A DNA stretch of 64,000 bases. Origin: Undaria pinnatifida (Eukaryota > Sar > Phaeophyceae > Laminariales > Alariaceae). This document shows positions 1 through 11,600 of this stretch, one piece after another; the first letter of the stretch is position 1, and each line of letters begins with the position of its first letter. Location of the stretch: NCBI GenBank assembly GCA_012845835.1, contig JABAKD010000019.1, positions 12,169,344-12,233,343 on the forward strand. Direction: 5' to 3'. The notes below the pieces were generated by a model, which was given only the letters and a program-made list of their open reading frames with translations, was not told the origin of the DNA and ran no database searches. Position numbers and translations under genes: made by a program.

Positions 1-186
1 AATGAATGAATGAATGAATGGATGGATGGATGAATGAATGAATGAATGAATGGATGGATGGATGGATGAATGCATGAATGCATGAATGCATGAAAGAATG
101 AATGCATGGATGAATGAATGCATGAATGCATGAATGCATGAAAGAATGAATGCATGGATGAATGAATGAATGAATAAATGAATGAG
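1..186. repeat. (AATG)n microsatellite with GATG and CATG variants
   Basis: Tetranucleotide repeat of AATG interspersed with GATG and CATG units, continuing off the left edge of the window. Confidence 0.95.
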
Positions 187-561
187 TAGATGTAGATGGT
201 GAATGAATGTATGGACGGATTAATGAAATACTTCATTCATACAAAATCAAGACTCTAAATAGTTCCTATCTTACAGGGACTATCCAGTAAAAAAGAAATC
301 GGCTAAGAACAGAAACACGACTAATAAAAAAGCTTGAAGCTACAAACGTTCATGACGGGATGGGGTGTACATAAAACGCGAAAAACAGATTGAAGGACGA
401 TCTCAGCAGCATTTCATACCAGTTGTCTGGTAGTAATTAATACCTGGTAGCAACAGAAAGGGCAAAAGCGTGAAAGGTCAGAAGAAGAGCAATGCTGCCA
501 TTAGGATGGCGCAAACTAAACCAAAGGCAAGCAAGCAGGTTGTGCAAGGGATGCCGTGCAA

Positions 562-842
562 TGTGGGTGTAAGGGGAGTTGAGCAAGATAGGTTGAGCGA
601 GGTACATTGCGCGAGGCAGGTTGCGCACACAAACAACGAAGGGGTGTGCAAGAATGGATGTGCAAGGTAGACTGCCTTGCAAGGTAGGCTGCGCAAGGTA
701 GGCTGTGCAAGGTAGGTTGCGCAAGGTACGTTGCGCAAGGTAGACTGCGCAAGGTAGGCTGCGCAAGGAAGATTGTGCAAGGGGCGCTGTGCAAGATTGG
801 TTGTGCAAGGTAGATTGTGCCCGGCAGGTTGTGCAAGGAAGC
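562..842. repeat. Minisatellite of short (about 12-16 bp) GC-rich units
   Basis: Imperfect tandem units around the core GCAAGGTAG followed by GTTGC or GCTGC, about twenty copies. It gives spurious Leu/Cys-rich reading frames on both strands. Confidence 0.85.
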
Positions 843-902
843 CAATACCACAAAACTGAGGATAACACAACATATATACTGGAATCATGTTGATACGTAT
901 AC

Positions 903-3900
903 CGAGGCGTTCTGGTTCACCTCCGGGTTGGCCTCGCCCGCGAACACCCCTGTGATCTTATCCTTGGGCTCCCCAAAGAGGAAGGGGTGCTGGCAGACCT
1001 TTCGCTGGTTCATGTTGATGTTGATCTCGCTCACCCTCGCGGCGCCTTCAATGCCCATGTCCACCTGCCGACGCGTGTATACATCGGGAGGGAGTAGTAC
1101 ACATCGGGAGGGAGTAGTATACATCGGGAGGGAGTAGTATACATCGGGAGGGAGTGTACTCACTTCTTAAAGCATAGCCGTATTCTCATGACCATAGACC
1201 CTCGCATCCCATCTAGGGGGCATTGAGTTTTCATTCCAATAAGGCATGCATCGGGGGGGGGGTCTACTTAAATACAGAGGGGGGCGAGGGGATCCCATTG
1301 GGTTCTGATTAGAACGAGGTATGTGTAGCGGGGGGGAGGGGGGGGGGGCATGTAGGCATGTATACATAGGGAGGGGAGGGTGGGGAAGGGTATCCCATCG
1401 CTTTTTTTTAGAATGAGAAGTAAATGAGGTGGGTTTCTACTTCGAACGATGCGTCCATCAGGCGGGAGGGAGGGGGGAGGGGCAAGAAAAGGATCCTATC
1501 GGTACATTCTGAGCCTCATCGTAGGATATCAGCGCTTCCTTCAAACAACGAACATAAAAAGGCCTATGGACAGTAGTACCGAAATCGCAAGACCGCGTGC
1601 ACGACAGTACAAGGCAATTTGACCTGTATAAGCACTATTAGCAGTATGGCAGTATGGCAAGCCATTACATAGCGTGCTAGATGTACGGTAAGAGGTATGA
1701 GCTGTGTCAACAGTACAAACCGCATGAGCGGTATGAGCGGTATGCCATGACGTGTTACATGCACCTGTGACCACGGCTTGTTTAGAAAGTCGTTGAGGGT
1801 AAAATATCCTACGAGTTGGAGCTAAAAAGAAAAAAGAGATGGGAAAAAAGAAAGAAAGGACCAGTTCAAGCTGTGTGGGCAGCATGACGTAACACCATAT
1901 AGAGCATGTTATATTGGAATATGGGCTCTTCAGTCCATGAGTCTAATTGATTTTTAGTCACCATCTTGGGTAAAGTGAGCATCATGGTTCTAGATGCGGA
2001 TAAATACTACATGCGGCGAAATACATAGGAGTTTGTTCTTCCTGGCCGGCATACTGTATAATATCGACCCACCTGTATCGAGAAGTTGATCGTAGTACAG
2101 GGTAATCAGCTTACCACCATAAGTACCAGAAGAACGTTACAAATAACGTTACTTACAACGTTCCAAGGAAGATACATAGAACGTTGCTGGGAACAGGACG
2201 GGCTGCCGTAGAGTACACCTGCCCGTAGCTTGGGCAAAGTCCCTTGATTAGGTGAAGGCATCCCCACCTCGATCACTCCTTCTACTCGTTCTCCTTCTAC
2301 ATCTCCTTCCACTCCTAATTTTCTCCTCTTCTTTCCACGTTTTGGCCACATAAGCGCCACTTTCGAACTATCTTTTTTCTTCACAAGCCATCTTGACAGG
2401 CACTTCGGTGTCACCTCTGCAGCTTTTGCCACAGAGTCAGAGCCTCGGAACACGCCATTCCTTTAGGTTATGAGCCTCGATACACATCATTCCTCCGGGT
2501 TACGGTATGCAGTATGAACGGTACCAGGAACAAGCTGTACGAGCAGGGTGACATGACACTACGTAGCGTGCCACAAGCGGTACCAACAGCACATGCACTG
2601 TCACATGACACGATATACATCGTACCAGCGCTTCCCTGAGAGCATTTTTTCCGGCGAGCTCGTAGAAGCTCTTCTGCAGGGACGTCATGCCCGCATAGAC
2701 CACCACCTCCCTCTTCGGCGGCAGACCGTCTTTCGCCAGAACGTCCTTCTTCATGCGGCGGATCAGGAACGGCCGAAGAATCTCGTGCAGCTGAAACCCA
2801 AAGGGAGGCGGTAGCACAAATATTCGGGGTCAGGGGACAGAGGGGAGGGGACGGGACGGGGGACATTCATATGCCGGGAACAGGGGACGGGGGGCATTCA
2901 AATGCGGGGACCCGGGACAGATAATGGGGACAAAAGACAGGGGACGAGGGGCATTCATATGCGGGGGACAGGGGGCGGGGGGCACTCAGATGCGGGGATC
3001 GGGAAAGATAACGGTGACAGGGGACAGGGGACGGGGACCAGGGACTGGACGACGAAATACCGAATCAGATCCCGCCGAAACACACTCGATCAAACCAAAA
3101 CCAAACCAAACCGAATTAAACCAAACCAAAACTAATCAACTAGAACCAAATTAAACGAAGATCGAACAAAAAACAAAACAAAAACGAAACAAACAAAATA
3201 AAATCAGGATAAGCACACGGATTCTATCCCAGTTACACCTGGTACTCGACATGCCGTTATACAGTCTAACGATATTATAGTAGCTCTACGATCAATATGA
3301 CAACAACGATATATGATACACGAACGTATACGTTGGATGTACTCTTGAAAAATGAAAAAATACACACCAGCTGTGAGATCGACCAAAAAAGATGTTTGTG
3401 ATCAAATTTCAGATTTGCAAGCTGCGTGTGATACTTCGATCGCGCGTGTTAAGGCGTGTGTATACAGGTCGGTGCCTCCCCTGCTAACACCAGGCTGAAC
3501 AGGACTAACACATTCAGCCTTATGATGCATATTGTACGTTGTTCAGCAAGGAACAACATCCCGACACGGCAGCCTAACTCGAATGCTGCTATTTAACACT
3601 TTTGGGGGCCTGTGTGTAGTGAAAACAAAATCGACGATTATTTCGATATTCCCAAGCGCCTACCAGTAGCGTGAGCGCGCAGTAGTACGAGTAGGATCAT
3701 GCTGCGCCCGTCGCGTACGAGCTTTTGCATTGTTGGTGTCGTCGTTCGGATTCCAAGTTTATCATCGCCAACTGGCGGTGGCCAATGCCGCTATCATCGT
3801 TACTTTTCGTCGTCAATTTCTCCCTCTCAAATCTCAAAGGGGTCGACGTCTTGAATTAGTACGAATAGCCATTTTTCACCCCCCCCTCCCACTATATCAT

Positions 3901-5626
3901 TGTCGGAGGGCAACTGAAACATATTAAGATTAACTTAGCCCTCCGACAACGTATGGTGCACACCGTCTCCGTCAACCATACTAAAGTATATACAGCTTCA
4001 CAATAAAATCGATCAAAATGCCATGATTAATCCTTGGAGACGATCTTGGAGTGCCGCTGCTCGTCAACGACAACATTGCTCCTTGGATGCACACAGCTAC
4101 AAATAACATACCGTTATACCTAGGATGCATATTACAGGAAAAAAATAAGAAATGGCTTTTATTGTAGCTCTACAATAGCACCTATACATTTATATCACGA
4201 TGAAAATATATCACTACCATTACGCCATGATAAAATGATGTAATCACAAAAAAAAACATACCTTGGAGACGATCCTGGAGTGCTGCTGTTCGTCAACGAT
4301 GGACTCCACGCTGGTATCCTTGCCGATGTTCTTGAAGCCGAACCACGACCGGAAAATCTGGCACAGCAGTAAGAACGAAAAACCATCACAGAAGCCCATC
4401 CCGTCGGTACGTATCCATCCAGCAAGTTGCGAGGGAGGCGAGTTGGGGGGGGGGGGCGAGGTTCTCATGGCCATTGCCATGCATAACCTTTGTGCTACGA
4501 TAACAAAACATTACACCACCAACACCACACTAACTACAAGCAGTATCAAATACACTCTAACTCCAAGTAGTTCATCAACAAAGAAAAACGGATATTCTCG
4601 CTGACGTAAAAAAACGCTACGAGCACTAACTCCAAGTAGCTCAAAGTACCACACAGTAACTAAGTAGTTTTAGCACGAAAAAAATGATATTTTTGCTATC
4701 AATAATGCAAAACCAACACCACACTACTTCCAAGAAGCTTATCAACAAAAAGACGGACCTTTTCACTATTGCAACAAAGCACCATACTAACTCCAACAAG
4801 CTTTACCACGCGAACTTCAAGTATCACCAGAAAACGGATATTTCTGCTACTGCAAGAAAAACAGCGTACAGTCCTTTCATTTCTCGTTATGTTTTAACAA
4901 CAACCGAGATGTTCGAGTTAGATAATATTGTGCGGAGTAGAGAACCTTAACTCCGCGGAAGGCGGGATGATATTAGGTCTTGTGCATATGGCACGGCACC
5001 CACGAGGCAGTTACATAGTATCCCCATTGCTGTCTCTGGAAGTGGCCACACCAGAAAACAACAAAAGCACTCGAAAGTGTCATCCGTTTAAACAAGAAAG
5101 TGCGCACAAGGAGCGAAAGTCCGCCTCACACGTGGTTCTTAGCAGGATGCAGCTGGCCCTTCACGCGACTCGCCGGACGCCTTACGGCGCTTCGCGCTTG
5201 ATGCGCGCGATATCTAGCTCATCGGTGAAATCCTGTTATTGTAGGGATGCGAGGGTCTATCGTCATATGACTACGGCTAAGCTTTACATGGGTACCCCCC
5301 CCCGCTCCTTCCCTCACCGAAAGGTCGTCGAAGATGTGTGGGTTGACGAAGTTGAGGAGAGACCAGAGCTCCTCTAGCGTGTTCTGGATGGGAGTTCCCG
5401 AAAGAAGGAGGCGGTTTTCCGACGGGATTTTCTTCAGCTCCTGCACCAGGCGGCAGCTGGCGTTCTTGATCCTTTGCCCCTCGTCGATGATCAGGTACTG
5501 CCAGCAGTATCCCTGCAGCGCGCACCGGTCGATGATGCTAACCTGCACTCAAGTCGGGCATCGAGAGAGTAGACAGGCATAGGGGCACACAGAGACAACA
5601 GACCGACCGACAGACAGACGCAGTCG

Positions 5627-5692
<66 letters not shown>

Positions 5693-8600
5693 GGGAAAAT
5701 TAGACAAGACAGACAAGCAGACAGCCAGAGCCATTCAGAAGCGGTTAACCCGTACCGCCACTAAAAATACTTCTATCGGAATGGAGATGTAAAGAGCTGT
5801 TACAGCCAAGTTAGCGTGAAGTACGACCAAACACTTCGTTGGCGCTGTGCCAAGTCGTACAGACTACCCGTCCCACCTCGTAGCTGGTGACTACGACTGG
5901 GAAGCCCGGGGCCCTCGCCATCCTCGGCTTCATCAATGTCTTGCGCAGCTCCGCCCTGAGCAAAAAAAAACAAAAACAAGATGGGTCATAAAAAAATGTA
6001 GTGAAAACGTTAGTCTATGGCCATACCACTAAGGCCACGCTTGAAAAGACTACCCCCCCCCCCCCCCCCCCCCCCGCCTCCCGGCCCTTTCCCGCCACAT
6101 TCTCGCGTATCGCACCTGTGCTCCTTGGAGCCGTGGTACAGCAGTACCTCCGCGCTGGGCAGCCACTTTCGGAATTCGTTGACCCAGTTGGGGAGAGTCG
6201 CGAGGGGCGCCGTCACGAGGAAGGGCCCGTTGACGTTCTTGGTTCGAAGGTGTGCGATCAGCGCGATCACCTAGTAAAAGTCACAAAAAAAAACAAAAAA
6301 ACACAGGGTTCATAGGTGAGTATCGTGATTTGGAGGATAAGGAGGACGAGGAGGAAGAGTAGGCGGTATGTCGGTGGGGGAAGGAGGGGGACACACTATT
6401 TAACAGAAGGTCGCCGGGGGCGCCGTGACGAGGAAAGGCTTGTTGACGTTCTTCGAGCGAAGGTGCGCGATCAACGCGATTATCTACAAGTCATAAATAT
6501 ACACCTGGTACCAGGAAGTAGATAATCCTGCTAACTGGAAGTTTAAAATTTGTTAACGAAAAATTTAGCACCAGGTGTATATGTGCTCTGTTGAGGACCC
6601 CTCTGGTAGCCTTGGCCAACGAACAGAAACATGGCCAAAACATCGCTACCAGTTTTAATGATGTAAATTATGACGGACCAGGCATGCATAAAACCGTACC
6701 TGTATCGTCTTGCCGAGTCCCATTTCATCGGCCAGGATTCCGCTCAGGCCGTTCTCGTACAGGGTCACCAGCCACCGGAGTCCTTCCAGCTGGTACGGCT
6801 TCAAAGATCCACCAACCAGGTTAGCCGGCTGGAAATAATAATTTTTATGCAAGCAGCACGAGAAAACACCCATCAGGGATTAGTGGGATATAGTAATACT
6901 AACAAATGCGAGCACAACAAGAAAGCGCCCATCGAGTCAGACGGCCGGTAATATAAATGAATTAAGAAAGATAAATAAAGGTGGTATCCGATTAAAACTC
7001 CGATTAAAGCTTCGTACGACGATTGATTATGTCCGAACATAAATTTATGTGTGCGATTGACGAGGTTATTATTGAAGGTGCCCGACAAAATGTATGGTAT
7101 CCGACTGCAGGGATCCCATTAATAGACCCACCCAGCAGGTTAGCCGGCCCGGAATAGCAATGTTCACACCTCAGATCGCAGATCACCGATACCCACTTGG
7201 TTATCTACATAGATCTTTCAAGGACGATCTGCATGGTGTAACTCACGTTACCCGGTGGGAGCCGTACGATCTGCATGACCTATCTAGCACACCTTTTGCG
7301 GGTTGGGTTTGTACTCGATAGATACAGATCCAGCTCTCATAACGGCAGAGACAGAATCTACTATCTGTATATGATCTATATGATCTATCTAGATCATGAT
7401 CTGTCGGAGGTGCGGCAATATTATGCAAACAAAACAAGAAAACAGCCATCAGGGTAACCGGTTAGTAATATTAACGTCATGCAGGCAATGCAAGAAAGCG
7501 CCCCTCAGGTTAGTCGGGTAGAAAACAATGCGCAAGCAGAGCAAGGAGAGATACATGGGTGTGTCCCGTTCGAGAGGCCCGACGAAAATGCTGTACGGTT
7601 GGAGGTATATCTCTCCGAGTCAAATTACCCTCACATGAACGTATCCGACTGCTGTATATATCTGATGTACTTTTTCCACACCTCGGAGACAGATGACGAC
7701 CTAGATCAGATAGATCATCTACAGTAGATCCTACAGCTGCCGTCATGACATGTTGTACAGGATATGTGTATCCGGAGTACAGGTCCAACCCACCCCGGGA
7801 GCTTGTGCTAGATTATGAAGATTGTACGAGTCCTACCCGGCAACACGAGCTAGACCATGCAGGTCTTCCAGGAAAATCTAGATCGTCAGGTGGGGATCGA
7901 TGATCTGTCCGACGGGTGAAATAATCCGACACAAGGTTTCCGACAATTCGCAAGCGGGAAATAGCACAACGAAGGCAGTGCTACAAAGGACAAACCATTC
8001 AAGGAAAAAGCAAAACTACCACCCGACCATCTTCGAGGAGGGGGGGGCGTATTTACGTACGAACACACACACACCTGTCGGAAGGATGCATCATCGTTGG
8101 CCTTGGCTTTGGCCTCTTCTTTAGCCTTCTCCATCTTACAAGCAGCAGAGCTGAAAGCCTGTCCGCTGGCGGAAGACTTGGCCTTCTTGTTTTTACTGGT
8201 GGGTGGGTGGGTGGGTAGGCGGGTGGGTGGGTGGGTGGGCGGGTTGTTGGTTAATTGTTTTGGTTTGGTTTGGTTGGTTCCTTTAGTTGGCTGGTTGATT
8301 GGGTGGTGTATTATACAGAGCCGTTTCCATCTTAGAAGCGGCAGAGCTGGAAGCCTGACCGCTCGCCGAAGACTCCGCCTTCTTCTTTTTGCTGGTGGGT
8401 TGGTGAGTGGTTAGGTTGCGTGGTTGCTTGGGTGAGTAAGTGGGTGGGTGGATGGGTTAGTTGTTGGGTGGGTGGGTGGGTGGGTTGGTCTGTTAGATGG
8501 TTGTTTGGTTATGCCTTTCCATCCTGGAAACGGCCGGGCTGAAAGCCTGACCGCTGGGCGAAGAGTTGATTTTCTCGTGCGTGCTGCTGGGTGGGATGTT

Positions 8601-11600
8601 CGTTGGTTAGTTGATCGGTTCCTTGATTGCCTTGGTTGTTGCGTTGTCATACATATTAAAAGGGGATTAGCACAAGGAACGGATTCAACGGGGAACAAAA
8701 AAAGAAAAATCGCAGAAAGGTACACATTTATAACAAAACAAAAAAAGACATGTTTCGCCGCTGCCCGCCTCACCCGCCGAAGGAGCGCGACTTCTTTACG
8801 GGCGTCACCCGCGCACCGCGCTTTCTGCCGCCCCGTCGCCCATCTTCTTCCTCCCCGTCCTGGTTCCCGTCCTCTCCCCCCCCTACACCCTCTTCTGGCT
8901 TGGGCGCGATCGGCAGGGTGGCTTCGACGTCCATCTAAGAAAAGGTAGCAGTAATTGTTGAGGAACGGTGGGGCGGGGTGGGGTTGGGATGGGTTGGATC
9001 GGGCTGGGTTGGATTGGGTTGGGTTGAGTTGGGTTGGATTGATTGGGTTGTGTTGTGTTGTGTTGTGTTGTGTTGTGTTGTGTTGTGTTGTGTTGTGTTG
9101 TGTTGTGTTGTGTTGTGTTGTGTTGTGTTGTGTTGTGTTGTGTTGTGTTGAGCTGGGTTGAGTTGGGTGGGTTGGGTTGAGCTGGGTTGAGTTGGGTAGA
9201 CGAACAAGGCTGCCAAAGGGGGGGGTGAACTAATCTTATCACGCACGGCCGTAGTCGTGTGACCATAGACTATCGCATCCCTACAACGCCGAGACGGAGC
9301 ACGTCGGGTTTTCACCGACCAGGTAGATATTGTGTGCGCCAAGCATAGAGGGGGGGAGGGGGGCATAGGGGAGGGGAGGCTATTCTACATTCTGTCCACC
9401 GGGTGTACCAGGTAGGCCACTAGTGCGAGCCACCCCGCATCTCAATCAAAAACGAACTTAACCTGTTCCACCGCACACCTCCCTTTTCTGGGGACAACCA
9501 CTTCAATTTGAAGTAGGAACGTGTTTATGTATTCAGAAAGGGGTTAAGCAATTTTCGTGGGTGAAGCGACACAAACGTGTCCAGGGCGGCATACCTCACG
9601 AAAAGAAAGCGCCGAATCCTACATCGTAACAATTGGCAAATGATAACGGTAGCCCCCCGCGTAAGTGACCCTGAGCCCCTGATATATACCTGGTATATGA
9701 CACCAAAACTCGACACCCCGCCGTCGAGTCCTGGTCTGGTCATGACCATCATGACCATGGCAACGCGAGAGTCGAGGGTTGAGACCACGGCGGCGAGAAA
9801 AAAAAGCAGCCACCTACAAGTACCCCCCCCCCCCCCCCCCCCCCGCGCTTGGTAGGTGAAACCCGACATGGTCCGTCCCGGCAATGTAGGGATGCGAGGG
9901 TCGCCGACTACGGCCATGCATCAAATTAGCATCCCCTTTCCCCCCTTTCCCGATTGTGCTCCGCCCTCTTCCCTACATAACCCCTCATTAAACCCTCACC
10001 TGGGACTGACGGATAAACAGGGAGTACTGCTCGGCCTTAGACAGGAGCGACGCTAGCTGCTCCTGCCTTGCACCCCCACCCCCACCCCCACCCCCGGCAC
10101 CGGCGCCCTCGATCCCTCCTCCATCCCCTCCTTCGACATGCCCAGTTCTGTTGTCCGCATTCCCCTCCCGGGCCACGTTACCCTGGGCGAGTGTCGCGAC
10201 CCCCCCCACTCCTCCCGTCACCACCGCCTTACCATCTTTCGCGACTCCATCGGTCCCGTTAGCGATAGCGTTGGCGGTAGGGGTGACGGCGCCGTCATCG
10301 GTGCGGGCGAGGAGGAACTCTGCTCGCTTTTTTCGCTCTCCCTATTGGGAGGGCGGAGGCAGAGGGCGACGGGGAAGGCGAGGGAGCGGGGGTGGCGGCA
10401 AGGGGGGGGGGTAGGGTGGGGTTCGGGGTCGGGGTGGGTGGTGAGGGGAGGGGGGGTGGAAGTGGGGGAAATGGAGGCTTCTATTGGGTAGGCAGAGAAG
10501 CAGTACATAGCTCAGGATAAGGGGATGCGCATGTTGTTTTGTGAGAGGCGTCTACTGCAGCTGGGTACGCAAAGCAGCGGCAGCAGTGTCAAAACCAGCA
10601 GTGTTAGCAGCGGTAGTAGTATTGGTACCAGTAGAAGCTTTAGTCGAACAGTGGTTGTACGGTAGTAGGCATACTGTAGTGGTACAAATACGAAGCAGTA
10701 GCTCAAGCAGTAGGGGTAGTGGTGGTGGCACTAGCAGGAGCACCTACAAAATCGACAACCTAAACGTAGTAGTACCTCAGAAGGCCTTGTGTCACCTGGT
10801 TGTCTACAGCAAGGCTACGTTTGACGCTACCTTGTATCCGTTTGGGTTCGAAAACAGCACAAGCACCACTAAAAAACCCAGATATGTCAGTTTCGAAAGC
10901 AATCATTACAGGAAGCGGGGACACATTGAATATAACCTCGGAATCAGAACGCCTCTTCCTCCTACCGTTCCTCCTCCTCGCCCTCCCCCTCCTCATCTCT
11001 TCCTTCTCGACCTCCTCCTCCTGTTCCCGATCCTCCTGCTCCCCCTCCACCACCACCTCCTCCTCTTCCTCCTCCTCTTCCTCTTTCTCCTCCTCTACCT
11101 TCTCCTTCTCCTCGATCTCCTCCCCCCCCCCTGCCCCTCCTCCACTTCTTCCTCGAAGGTATCAGCGAGGGAAGGCAATGTCGCCGAAAACACACACAAC
11201 AAAACACGCGTTCCTAACAGCGCGTTGTTCTTATCCGAGCACACATTTCCTATCCCCAGGACAATAACAAAACACGCTCTGAACACTTCGTGTAGCCAGG
11301 TAGAGGGTATCTAAAACACGAAGGGTACTACGACAGAGACTAAACACTTTTACGGCAACTTCATATTCAGAAAAAACGGGGCCCCTTCGCCCAGAATCGG
11401 TCGGGAAAAAAAACAAATCTTCTCATTTTGCACTGGTTAATAATTTGTATAAGGGCTGTTATGTCTAGGCCATTGGGGTTTGCTCACTCATCCGGTTGCA
11501 TTTTTCCTTTTTTTTCTGAAAATATGTCAGTGTTTGCGTGAGATATATACGTACTTCGAAGTAGCTCCTCGAGCTAACAATCTTGCAGGGAGAAAAACAA

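Larger units (their letters stand above)
1..902. other. Left-edge non-coding stretch, probably intron of the SNF2 gene
   Basis: No coding exon is recognisable here. The next expected exon of the minus-strand SNF2 gene (helicase motifs IV to VI) is not present, so this is most likely intron. It holds an AATG-type microsatellite at 1-186 and a minisatellite built on GCAAGGTAGG-like units at about 562-842. The small reading frames across the minisatellite are by-products of the repeat. Confidence 0.55.
6818..7560 (-). repeat. Tandem repeats of the exon 6700-6828 acceptor region, interrupted by a MITE
   Basis: The boundary of exon 6700-6828 plus about 60 bp of upstream intron (CAGGTTAGCCGG, then an A/T stretch, then ATGCAAGCAGCACGAG and CCCATCAGGG) recurs at about 6877-6935, 7125-7157 with 7423-7450, and 7454-7560. 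The unit near 7125 is split by the MITE at 7165-7414. Confidence 0.7.
8180..8640. repeat. GGTGGGTGGG/GGTTGGTT-rich repeats separating exon copies
   Basis: Imperfect GTGGGTGG and TTGGTTGG tracts fill the spacers between the real exon 8075-8195 and its two tandem copies. On the gene's sense strand these are CCCACC tracts, so each unit begins with a polypyrimidine stretch and a CAG acceptor. Confidence 0.85.

Noticed and set aside
560-850. CRISPR-like direct repeats
   Set aside because: Units are contiguous and imperfect without unique spacers, and the genome is eukaryotic.
437-888. Overlapping Leu/Cys-rich frames on the minus strand
   Set aside because: They are translations of a minisatellite, in several frames at once, with no splice or family support.
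8955-9366. Cys/Val-rich and Thr/His-rich frames
   Set aside because: Produced by the (TTGTG)n microsatellite.
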